Positions 26,489-37,200 of a stretch of 64,000 nt of DNA are shown one piece after another (within the stretch, counting starts at the first letter, position 1; each line of letters starts with the position of its first letter). The notes beneath the pieces were generated by a model. It worked only from the letters and a program-made list of their open reading frames with translations. It searched no databases and had not been told where the DNA came from. The DNA lies in the NCBI RefSeq assembly GCF_003846175.1, contig NZ_ML123046.1, positions 944,407 to 1,008,406 of the forward strand. The letters run 5' to 3'. This DNA comes from Streptomyces sp. ADI95-17. GTDB lineage: Bacteria > Actinomycetota > Actinomycetes > Streptomycetales > Streptomycetaceae. Both the position numbers and the translations under genes were made by a program.

Positions 26489-27480
26489 CCACACTCGGAC
26501 CGAGGGCCGAACGCCGCACCGTCGTGCTCTGCGCGGTACTGGTGGCCCTGATGCTGGGCCTGGGCCTGCTGGGGCTGTGTTACGGGGCGTCATGGTCCAG
26601 CCCCGGCAAGGTGTTCGCCGCCCTGACCGGTGCGGACCACTCCGTGGTGATCCGCGACTGGCGGCTGCCACGCGTGCTGGCCGGACTGGTCTTCGGCGCC
26701 GCGCTCGGTGCGGCGGGGGCGATCTTCCAGAACCTCACCCGCAACCCGATGGGCAGCCCGGACGTCATCGGCCTCGACGCCGGCGCCTACACCGGCGCCC
26801 TGGTCGCCCTCACCGTACTGTCCGGCACCTCCGCGCAGCTCGCCGCCGGATCGGTGCTCGGCGGGCTGGCCGTCGCGGCCGCCATCTACCTGCTGTCGTT
26901 CGAACGGGGCTTCTCCGGACTGCGGTTGGTGGTCATCGGCATCGCGTTCAACGCGATGGTGACCGCGATCAACTCCTGGATCGTGCTGCGCGCCGAGCTG
27001 GAGGTGGCGATCGCCGCCGTCGGCTGGAGCGCGGGCTCGCTCAACGGAGTGGGCTGGGCCGACCTCGGGATCCCGTTCACGGTGATCGCCGTACTGCTGG
27101 CCCTGATGGCCTCGCGGGCGCACGCCATGCACCAGGCAGCGCTCGGCGACGCGGTCGCGGTGACCACCGGCGTCGGGATCAACAGGCTGCGGCTGCTCAT
27201 GGTGCTGGTCGGCGTCGGCTGCACGGCCACGGTGACCGCGGTGGCCGGCCCGATCGCGTTCATCGCCCTGGCCGCACCCCAGATCGGCCGCAGACTCGCG
27301 GGCGCCGCCGGAGTGCCGCTGCTCCCGGCCGCCCTGACCGGGGCGGTACTGCTCCTGGCCGCCGACCTGATCGCCCAGATGCTGCTGGCGCCCGTCGCAC
27401 TGCCCGTCGGTGTGGTGAGCACCGCGATCGGCGGCTGCTACCTGATCTGGCTGCTGACCAAGGAGGTGAGGCGCGCGTGA
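26485..27480 (+). CDS. Iron-siderophore ABC transporter permease (FecCD family), second subunit
   Basis: A 331-residue partner permease. It shows RDWRLPRVLAGLVFGAALGA, FQNLTRNPMGSPDVIGLDAG, GWSAGSLNGVGW, and VAGPIAFIALAAPQIGRRLA near the coupling helix that contacts the ATPase. About ten membrane helices are evident. The start GTG overlaps the previous stop, and the stop overlaps the ATPase GTG. The two permeases are clearly paralogous but distinct, as in FepD/FepG. Confidence 0.95.
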   Translation: MTTLGPRAERRTVVLCAVLVALMLGLGLLGLCYGASWSSPGKVFAALTGADHSVVIRDWRLPRVLAGLVFGAALGAAGAIFQNLTRNPMGSPDVIGLDAGAYTGALVALTVLSGTSAQLAAGSVLGGLAVAAAIYLLSFERGFSGLRLVVIGIAFNAMVTAINSWIVLRAELEVAIAAVGWSAGSLNGVGWADLGIPFTVIAVLLALMASRAHAMHQAALGDAVAVTTGVGINRLRLLMVLVGVGCTATVTAVAGPIAFIALAAPQIGRRLAGAAGVPLLPAALTGAVLLLAADLIAQMLLAPVALPVGVVSTAIGGCYLIWLLTKEVRRA

Positions 27481-28262
27481 CCGCACGCCTGACGGCGCGG
27501 GACATAACCCTGCGCTACGGAGACCGGGTCGTTTCCACCCGGCTGAGCATCGACATCCCCGACGGCGCGTTCACCGCCATCGTCGGCCCCAACGCCTGCG
27601 GGAAGTCGACCCTGTTGAGCGCGCTGGTCCGGCTGCTGCGCCCGGACTCCGGGCAGGTGGAGTTCGACGGCCGCGAGGTCGGCCGCTACGCCACCAAGGC
27701 ACTGGCCAAACAACTCGGCTTCCTGCCGCAGGACCCGCTGGCACCCGACGACATCAGGGTCCGGCAACTCGTGGCCCGGGGACGGTTCCCGCACCAGTCG
27801 ATGCTGGCCCTGTGGTCGCCGGGCGACGAGGAGGCCGTCGACGGGGCGATGGCCGCCGCCGGCGTCGGCGACCTGGCCGACCGTCCCGTGCAGGAGCTGT
27901 CCGGCGGACAGCGCCAGCGGGTGTGGATGGCCATGGTGCTTGCCCAGCAGACGCCCCACCTGCTGCTCGACGAACCGACGTCCTTCCTCGACATCACCCA
28001 CCAGTACCAACTGCTCGGCCTGCTGGCCAGGCTGCGCGACCAGGGCCGCACGGTGGTCGCCGTCCTGCACGACATCAACCAGGCCTGCCGGTTCGCCGAT
28101 CACCTGATCGCCATGAAGGACGGCCGCGTGGTAGCCGAGGGCGACCCCGGGGACATCGTGGACGCCGCGCTGATCAAGGACGTGTTCGACCTGCCGAGTG
28201 TCATCGTCCCCGACCCGGTGACCGGCACACCGATGGTCGTTCCCACACTGCTAGGAGAGTAA
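27477..28262 (+). CDS. Iron-siderophore ABC transporter ATP-binding protein
   Basis: A 261-residue ATPase of the FepC type. Walker A is GPNACGKST, the Q-loop LGFLPQDPLAPDD, the ABC signature LSGGQRQRVWMAMVLAQ, Walker B LLLDEPTSFLDI and the H-loop VLHDINQACRFAD. It powers ferric-siderophore uptake through the two FecCD subunits. The ORF remains open far upstream, but that part is an antisense-phase shadow; the GTG at 27477 gives a family-length protein and overlaps the permease stop. Its TAA lies one base before the NRPS start. Confidence 0.95.
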   Translation: MTARLTARDITLRYGDRVVSTRLSIDIPDGAFTAIVGPNACGKSTLLSALVRLLRPDSGQVEFDGREVGRYATKALAKQLGFLPQDPLAPDDIRVRQLVARGRFPHQSMLALWSPGDEEAVDGAMAAAGVGDLADRPVQELSGGQRQRVWMAMVLAQQTPHLLLDEPTSFLDITHQYQLLGLLARLRDQGRTVVAVLHDINQACRFADHLIAMKDGRVVAEGDPGDIVDAALIKDVFDLPSVIVPDPVTGTPMVVPTLLGE

Positions 28263-28263
28263 G

Positions 28264-31200
28264 TTGAGCACCGCAAGCGCCTCCTCGGACGGCCTGCTCG
28301 CCCTGACCAGCGCCCAGTCGGGCATCTGGAACGCGCAGCGCCTCGAACCCGACTCGCCGTACTACCTGGTCGGCGACGTGGTGGAGATATCCGGCAGTGA
28401 GCCGGTCGACGCGGACGCGCTGGCGGAGGCGGTCCGGGCGACCACCGAAGAGGCCGAGACCCTGCGGCTGCGGGTGTACGACACCCCGGACGGGCCGCGC
28501 CAGGCGGTGAGCGAGGAGCCGGTCCGGCTGCCCGAGGTGGTCGACGTCAGCGGCGCGGCCGATCCCGCCGCCGCGGCCCAGGCACTCGTCGAGGCCGAGC
28601 GCGAGCGGGCCGCCGAGGCCTGCCGGGGGATGGTCGACCGGGCGCTGTACGCACGTACCGTCATCAAGCTGTCCGACCACGAGGTCTGGTACACCCAGCT
28701 CGGCCACCACCTGGTCTTCGACGGCTACACCGCATCGATGCTCGCCCGCCGCACCGCCGCCCGCTACACCGCACTGGTGTCCGGCACCGAACCACCGCGG
28801 TCCGTCTTCGGCCGGTTCGCCGACCTCGTCGCCGCCGACCGGGCCTACCGGGACAGCGAGCGGTGCGCCGAGGACCGCGCGTACTGGGTCGAGCGGTTCA
28901 CCCCGCTGCCCGACCTCGCCGACCCCGGCACCGCCGCCTCGTTGCCGGACCGCACCCTGACCGCCCGCGCCGTCGTCGGCCCCGAGGAGACGGCCCGGCT
29001 GCGCGCCTTCGCCGACCGGGCCGGTGTCACCTGGGGCGAGGCGCTGATCGCCGGCTACGCCGCCTTCCTGCACCGCATGCTGGGCCGCACCGATGTGGTG
29101 TTCGCACTGCCGCTGATGTGCCGGGCCGGCTCGGCCGAACTGCGCACCCCCGCCATGGCGGTCAACGTACTGCCGCTGCGGGTGACCGTGCGCGCCGGGG
29201 ACGACCTCGTGGAGCTGAGCCGGCGGGTCGCCACCGCCATGCGCGAGATGCGCGACCACCAGCGCTACCGGGGCGAGGACCTGCCCAGGGACCTCGCGGC
29301 GCCCGGCGCGGGCGCGCTGCTGCACGGGCGCGGGATCAACCTCAAGGCGTTCGACCTGGCGCTCGACTTCGCCGGGGCCGCCGGTGTGATGCGCAACGTC
29401 GCGGGCGGCCCGCCGGAGGACATGGGCCTCAGCGTCCTGCCGACCCGTGACGGCGGGCTGCTGCTCGGCTTCGAGGTCGACGCCCGGTCCAAGGACCAGG
29501 CCGCCGTCGACCACCTGCTCTCCGGGCTGCGGGCGCTGCTGTCCGGGCTGACCGACGGCCTGCCCGTCGGGCGGATCGCCCTGATCGACGACGTGGAGCG
29601 GCTGCTCGCCGACTGGTGCCCGCCCGCGCTGCCCGGCACCCCGGTGGACGTGCCGGCCGCCTTCGACGCGATGGCCGCCGCCGGCCCCGGCCACACCGCC
29701 CTGGTCTGCGGCGACGACCGGCTGTCCGCAGCCGAACTGGCCGGTCGGGTGCACCGGTTGGCCCGTGCCCTTCGGGCCCGCGGGATCGGCGCCGACGACG
29801 TCGTGGCGCTGGCGCTGCCGCGCTCGGCCGACTCGGTGATCGCCCTGCTGGCCGTGCTGGACGCGGGCGCCGCGTTCCTGCCGCTGGACGCCGCGTACCC
29901 GCCCGAGCGGCTGCGCGAGCTGATCGACGACACCCGCCCCGCGCTCGTACTGACCGCCGGCGCGGTCGACGGACTGCCCTGGACCACCCTGCTCGGCGAG
30001 GCTGCCGGGCTGTCCGGCGAACCCCTGACCACCGACGAACTGGCCGCGCCCCGGCACCCCGAGCACCTCGCCTACGTCATCCACACCTCCGGATCGACCG
30101 GCCGCCCCAAGGGCGTACTCGGCCGGGTCGGCGGACTGGCCGCGCTGCTGCACCACCAGCGGTCCACCGTCGTCGCGGAGGCCGAACGGGCCGCGGGCAG
30201 GCGGCTGCGCGCCGCACACACCTACTCCTTCGCCTTCGACTCCGCCTTCGACCACCTGGTGTGGCTGCTGTGCGGACACGAACTGCACGTCTACGACACC
30301 GAGACCGCCCGCGACGCCGACGCCCTGCTCGCCGCGTACGCCCGCGACGGCATCGACATCGTGGACACCACGCCGTCGATGGCCTCGCCACTGATCGACG
30401 GCGGCCTGCTGGAGCTGCGGCCCACCCTGCTGGTCCTCGGCGGGGAAGCCACCCCGCCCGCGCTGTGGCGACGGGTCGCCGGATCGGGGATCACCGCGCG
30501 CAACATCTACGGACCGACCGAGGCGACCGTGGACAGCACCACCGCACGGATCGAGGGCGACGAGCCGACGATCGGCCACCCGCTCGCCGGCACCCGGATC
30601 CACCTGCTGGACAGCGCGCTGCAGCCGGTGCCGCACGGCACGGCCGGCGAACTGTACCTGGCCGGACCGCACTTGGCCCGCGGCTACCTCGGCAGGCCCG
30701 GAGCGACCGCGGAGCGCTTCGTCGCCGACCCGTTCGGCGCGCCGGGCGAGAGGATGTACCGCACCGGCGACCTGGCCCGCTGGGTGCCGGGCCGGGGCCT
30801 GGAGTACCGGGGCCGGGGCGACGGACAGATCAAGATCCGCGGCCACCGGGTGGAGACCGGCGAGGTGGAGACGGCGCTCGCCGCCGTGCCCGGAGTCACC
30901 GCGGCGGCCGCCGCGGTGCGGTCGTCCAGGCTGGTCGGTTACGTCGTGTCCGCCTCGGTCACCGGGGACGAGGCACGTGCCCACCTGGCCGAGCGGCTGC
31001 CCGAACACATGGTGCCCGCGGCGGTCGTGGTGCTGGGCCGGCTCCCGGTCACGCCCAACGGCAAGCTCGATCGCGCCGCCCTGCCCGCGCCCGCGCTGCA
31101 CAGCGGCGGCCGGGAGCCGGGCACCGAGCGGGAGCGGCTGCTGTGCGCGGTCCTCGCGGAGGCGCTCGACGTCGAACGGGTCGGTGTGGACGACGACTTC

Positions 31201-34200
31201 TACGCGCTGGGCGGGGACAGCATCACCGCGATCACCGTCAGCAGCAGACTGCGGGCGGCGGGCCTCGGACTGCGGCCCCGGGACCTCCTGGCGCGCCGCA
31301 GCTTCGCCGCCCTGGCAGCCTCCGCCGAGCTGCTGGCACAGTCACCCGAGCCGGTGGACGAACCTTCCGGACCGGTGCCCGCCCCGCCGATCGTGCGCGG
31401 ACTGCTCGACCCGCACCCCGACGTGGACGTCGTCGCCGGATACGCGCAGTGGACCGCCCTGCACGTCGACGGACTCGGCCGCGACGACCTGGTCACCGGC
31501 GTACAGGCCGTGCTCGACCACCACGACGCGCTGCGGCTGCGGGCCGGCGACGGCCTGGACGTACTGCCCCGCGGCCTGGTGCGGGCCGTCGTCGACGAGG
31601 TGCACGGCGGGGGCGTGACCGCCCTGGCCCGGCGGCTGGCGGGCGAACTCGACCCGCGCTCCGGCGACCTGCTGCGCACGGCCCTGCTCCGTACCGGCGA
31701 CGACACGCCCGACCGGCTGGTCGTCGTCGTGCACCATCTCGCCGTGGACGGCGTGTCCTGGCGCATCCTGCTGCCCGACCTGCACACCGCCTGCACCGGC
31801 GGCACGCTCGAACCCGTCGGGGCGTCCTGGCGGCGGCACGCCGTACTCCTCGCCGACCAGGGGGAGTCCGGCGCGCGGCGCGGCGAACTCGACCACTGGC
31901 GGACCGCGCTCGACTCCGCGACCCGGCTGGGCGCCCGACCGCTGGACCGGACGCGCGACAAGGTGTCGACCGCCCACCGCTCGGTCACCGTGGCCTCGGC
32001 CGAGGCCACCGAGGCGCTGCTGACCACCCTGCCCGCGGCGTACCGCGCCGGGGTCGACGAGGTGCTGCTGGCCGCTCTGGTGCTGGCCCTGCGCGGCTGG
32101 GGTCTGCGCGACGACGCGGTGACCGTGTCGATGGAGGGCCACGGCCGCGAACACCTCGATCTGGGCCGTACCGTCGGCTGGTTCACCAGCGAGTACCCGG
32201 TGCGTGTGCCCGCCTCCGACGACGTCGGGCGGACACTGCGGGCCGCCAAGGAGGCCCGGCGCGCCGTCCCCGACGGCGGTGTCGGATACGGCGTGCTGCG
32301 CCACCTCGACCCGGAGGCCGGCCGTGAACTCGCGGCCACCCCGCCGCCGGACGTGCTGCTCAACTACCTGGGCCGGTTCACCCCCCTGCCCGGAACGGGA
32401 TGGCGCCTGCCGGAGCAGGACGCCTTCTCGGTGATCGAGCCCGGCGCCAAGGCCCTGGAACAGGTGCTGGCACTCAACTGCTTCGTCCACGAGGAGGGTG
32501 CGCCCCGGCTCGCCGTCGAGTGGACCGCCGCGACCGGTGTGCTCGGCCCCGAAGCCGTCTCCGCCCTCCAGCAGTCCTGGGCCGCGGCGCTGGACGCGCT
32601 GGCCGCGTACGCGCTCCACACCGAGGGCGGGCTCACCCCCTCGGACCTCCCGCTGGCCGGACTCGACCAGGCCGCCATCGACACCCTGGAACGCACCGGG
32701 CACATCGCCGACGTACTGCCCGCCACCCCCCTTCAGGTCGGGCTGTCCTTCCACACCCTGGTCCGCGACGGCCACGACACCGACGTCTACGTGGTCCAGG
32801 CGGTGACCACCCTGGTCGGCGAACTGGAACCGGACCGGATGGCCGAGGCCGCACACGAACTGCTGCGCCGCCACCCCGCCCTGCGGGTCTACCTGGGCAC
32901 CGCCGGAGACACCGTGGTGCAGGTGATCCCCGCCGAAGTCGCCCTGGACTGGCGGGAGGACGACCGGTTCCCCGAAACGGCCCGCGCCGATCTGGAGCGC
33001 CCGTTCGACCCGGCCCGGCCGCCGCTGATCCGCTTCCTGCTCTCCCGGGTCGGGCCCGCCGAGCACAAGCTGGTGATCACCAACCACCACGCCCTGCTCG
33101 ACGGCTGGTCGATGCCGCTGGTCGGCCGCACCCTGCTCGCCGTCTACGCCGAACTGGGCGGCGGCCCCGTCGCACCCACCGCCCCACCGCTGTCAGAGTA
33201 CTTCCGGTGGCTGGCGGGCCGCGACCGGGAGGCATCACTCACCGCATGGCGGGACGCGCTGGCGGGCGTCGACGGCGCGACCCGGCTGGCACCCGCGAGC
33301 ACCGCCACCGCCGTCGAGCGCCCCGCCCGTGAGACCGTCGGGCTGGGCCGCGAGTTCAGCGACCGGCTGCGCACGTTCGCCCGCGAACACGGCGTCACCC
33401 TGACCACGGTGTTCCAGACCGCCTGGGGCCTGCTGCTGGGCAGGCTCACCGGCCGCCGCGACGTGGTGTTCGGCTGCCCGGTGTCCGGGCGGCCCGCCGA
33501 GGTCGACGGCGTGGAGTCGATGATCGGACAGCTCGGCACCACCATCCCGGTGCGCGTACGGCACACCCAGGACGCGACCGCGCTGGACCTCATGGCACAG
33601 GTGCACGCCGAGAGCGTCGTACTGGCCGAGCACCACCATGTCGGCCTGCCCGAGATCCAGCGGGCGGCCGGCGTCGGCGAACTGTTCGACACGATGCTGG
33701 TCATGGAGAACTTCCCGCTCTCCAGCCGGAAGCGCACCCCGCTCGCCCCCGGGCTCGACCTGGCCGGAGTGGACATCACCGACGCCACGCACTACGCGCT
33801 GACCGTCATCGTGATCCCGGACGAGGAGATCACCATCGGCCTCGGCCACCAGCCGGGCGCCTTCACCGGGGCGACCGTGCGCGCCTACGGCCGCTGGCTG
33901 CACAACCTGCTGCGGGAGATCGTCGACGACCCGGCACGGCCCGCGCTCCGGCTGCCCGCCCTCGACCCCGACGAGCGGGCACGGATGCTGCGTACCGGCA
34001 CCGCCGCCGTCCCCGCCAGGAACCGCGGCCACTGGCTCGACGAGTTCGCCGCCCAGGTGGCGCGCAGGCCCGACGCCGAGGCCCTGGTCTGCCGCGAACG
34101 CAGCCTGAGCTACGCGGAGTTGGACCGCGAGGCCAATCGCCTCGCCCAGGCACTGATCGCGCGCGGGGTGCGGCCCCAGGACCCGGTCGCGGTCCTGCTC

Positions 34201-37200
34201 GGCCGCGACATCGAGATGACCGTGGCCCTGTTCGCCGTCGCCAGGGCGGGTGCGGTGTACGTGCCGATGGACACGAGCTACCCGCGGGACCGGCTGGCCT
34301 ACATGTTCGACGACATCGCACCGGCCGCGGTCGTGTCGACCGGCGCCGAACTGCCCGTCGAGCGCGACATCCCCGTCCTGCGCCTCGACGACCCGGCCAC
34401 CCTCGCGTCCGCACCGGACGCCGACCCGGCCGAGGCACGCCGGCGGCTCACCGAGGACGCCCTCGCGTACGTCATCTACACCTCCGGAACCACCGGACGC
34501 CCCAAGGGAGTCGGGGTCACCCACCGCGGCGTGCCCGACCTGATCGCGCTGCAGGAGGAGGTCGTCGGGGTCACCGAGCACGACCGGTACCTGCACTTCG
34601 CGTCGACCGGCTTCGACGTCGCGTTCTGGCAGACCATGGTGCCGCTGCTCTCCGGCGGTACGTCCGTGATCGCGCCCGAGGAGGTGCGCGTACCCGGCGA
34701 CGAACTGCTCGACTACATCGTCGAGCACCGGGTGACCGGGGTGAACCTGCTCCCGTCGTTCCTGGCCGCGATGCCCGACGACCGCACCGTCGACCCCGAT
34801 GTGTTCTTCGTCGTCGGCGCCGAACGGCTCGACCCCGAGCTGGCACGGCGCTGGGGCGCGGGCCGCAGGGCGCTCTTCAACGCCTACGGGCCGACCGAGG
34901 TCACCATCAACTCCACGACCTGGCACTACGACCCGGACGACGAGGGACCGCTGCCGATCGGCCGCCCCGACCCCAACGTCCGCGCGTACGTCCTCGACGG
35001 CGGGCTCCAGCCGGCCGGCGTCGGCGTGACCGGCGAGCTGTACCTCGCCGGGCCGAGCCTGGCCCGCGGCTACCTCGGCCGCCCCGGCCTGACCGCCGCC
35101 GCGTTCGTGGCCGACCCGTTCGGCCCGCCGGGCGACCGGATGTACCGCACGGGCGACCTGGTGCGGTGGCGGCCGGACGGACAACTGGTCTTCCTCGGCC
35201 GCGCCGACCACCAGGTCAAGGTCCGCGGCTTCCGGGTCGAGCTCGGCGAGATCGAGTCCGCGCTGACCGGTCACCCCGAGGTGCGCGCCTGCGCCGTGAT
35301 CATGCGGGAGGGCAGGCTCGTCGGCTACGTCGTCCCGACCGACGGCGCCCACCCGGACACCGCGCGACTGCGCGAGTACCTGGCCGGCGAACTGCCCGAC
35401 CACATGGTGCCCCCGGCGCTGGTGCCGATCGACCGGCTGCCGCTGAGCCCCAGCGGCAAACTCGACTCCGCCGCGCTGCCGGCCCCCGAGACCGTCGCCG
35501 CCGCGCGGCGCGAACCCGCCACCGACGCAGAGGCGCTGCTGCTCGATGTGTTCCGGGACATCCTGGGCACCGACGCGATCGGCCCCGACGACGACTTCTT
35601 CGCCATCGGCGGCGACAGCATCGTGTCGCTGCAAGTGGTGTCGCGGGCCCGGCGCCGCGGGCTCGGCCTGAGCGCGCGGGACGTGTTCGAGGGAGCGACC
35701 GTCGCCGGGATCGCGGCACGGGCCCGCACCCTCGACGCCGGCGAGGCACCGGCCGTCGGGGACGCACCGCTGACCCCCGTCATGCGGGACCTGCTGCGCC
35801 GGGCGGGGGCCGCCGCGGACGGCTTCTGCCAGTGGGTGGAGATCTGCGTCCCGCCGGGCGGCGACGCCACGACCTGGCAGACGGTGCTCGACGCACTGCT
35901 CGCCCGGCACGACGTACTGCGGGCCCACCTGGCCGGCGACGTGCTGCGCATCCCGCCGGCCGGCTCGGTGACCGGCGCCGGGGTACTGACGTGCGTACGG
36001 GCTTCGGACGACCTGCGGGGCCCGGTGGACGCCGCGATCGCCGACGCCCAGGACGCGATGGACCCGCGCACCGGTCCGTTGCTGCGCGCGGTGTGGGTGG
36101 ACGCCGGACCGGACCGGCCGGGCCGGCTCGTCCTGATCGCCCACCACCTGATCGTCGACGGTGTGTCCTGGCGCGTCCTGCTGGACGACCTGGAGCACGC
36201 GTACTCCGGTGGCTCACTGACCCGGCACGGGCAGTCCTTCCTCGGCTGGGCGCGTTCGCTGCGCGAAGCCGACCGGCGGCCCGAACTGCCGCACTGGCGG
36301 CGGATGAACACCACCCCGGCCCCGGCCGGCCGCCCCCTGGACCCCGCCCGGGACACCGTGGCCACCGCCACGCACCACGAGATCCGGCTCGACGCCGACT
36401 CGACCCGCGCCCTGATCACGACCCTGCCGGCCGCGTACCGCACCACACCCGACGCCGTGCTGCTGACGGCACTCGCCAGGGCGGTACGGGACTGGCGCGG
36501 GACCTCCGAAACGCTGGTCGCACTGGAGAGCCACGGCCGCCCGCGCCAGGTCGACCTGTCCCAGACCGTCGGCTGGTTCACCGCCGTACACCCCGTACGG
36601 CTCGATGCGGAGGACGACGTGCGGGCGGTCGCGGACCGGCTGCGCGCACAGCGCGACGGCCTCGGCCACGGCATCCTCACGTCCGCGGGGCTCCTGGACC
36701 CGGTGGCACCGGAGATCGCCTGGAACTACCTCGGCCGCTACCCCGGCGCCCCGGACCGGGAAACGCCCTGGCAGACACCCCCGGACGCCGACCCGCTCGG
36801 CTCGGGCGGCTCCGACGCGATGCCGCTGCCGTACGGCCTGATGGTCAACGCCCTGGTACGCGACGACCTGCTCGGGGTCCGGATCACCTGGCCGTCCGCG
36901 CTGTACACCGCCGCCGAGGCCGAGGACCTGGCCGAGAAGCTGCGGGCCGCGCTGCTGCGGGTCGCCGCCGCACCGGAGACCGGGGCACTCGACCACGGCC
37001 GCCCGGTCGCCGACGTACAGCCGCTGACCCCGTTGCAGGAGGTGATGCTGCGGCACTCGCGCACCGAGCGCCCCGACCCGTACACCGTGCAGTCGGCGTT
37101 CACCCTCGCCGGCCCGCTCGACACCGACGCCCTGCGCGCCGCGGGCGCCGACCTGCTGGACCGTCACCCGAACCTGGGCGCCGTCTTCCCCGCCGGTCTG

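Noticed and set aside
28201..36198. Very long minus-strand frames (over 900 codons) antisense to the NRPS gene.
   Set aside because: They are mirror frames produced by the strong GC third-position bias of the NRPS; composition is Gly/Arg/Val-rich and no domain is recognisable.
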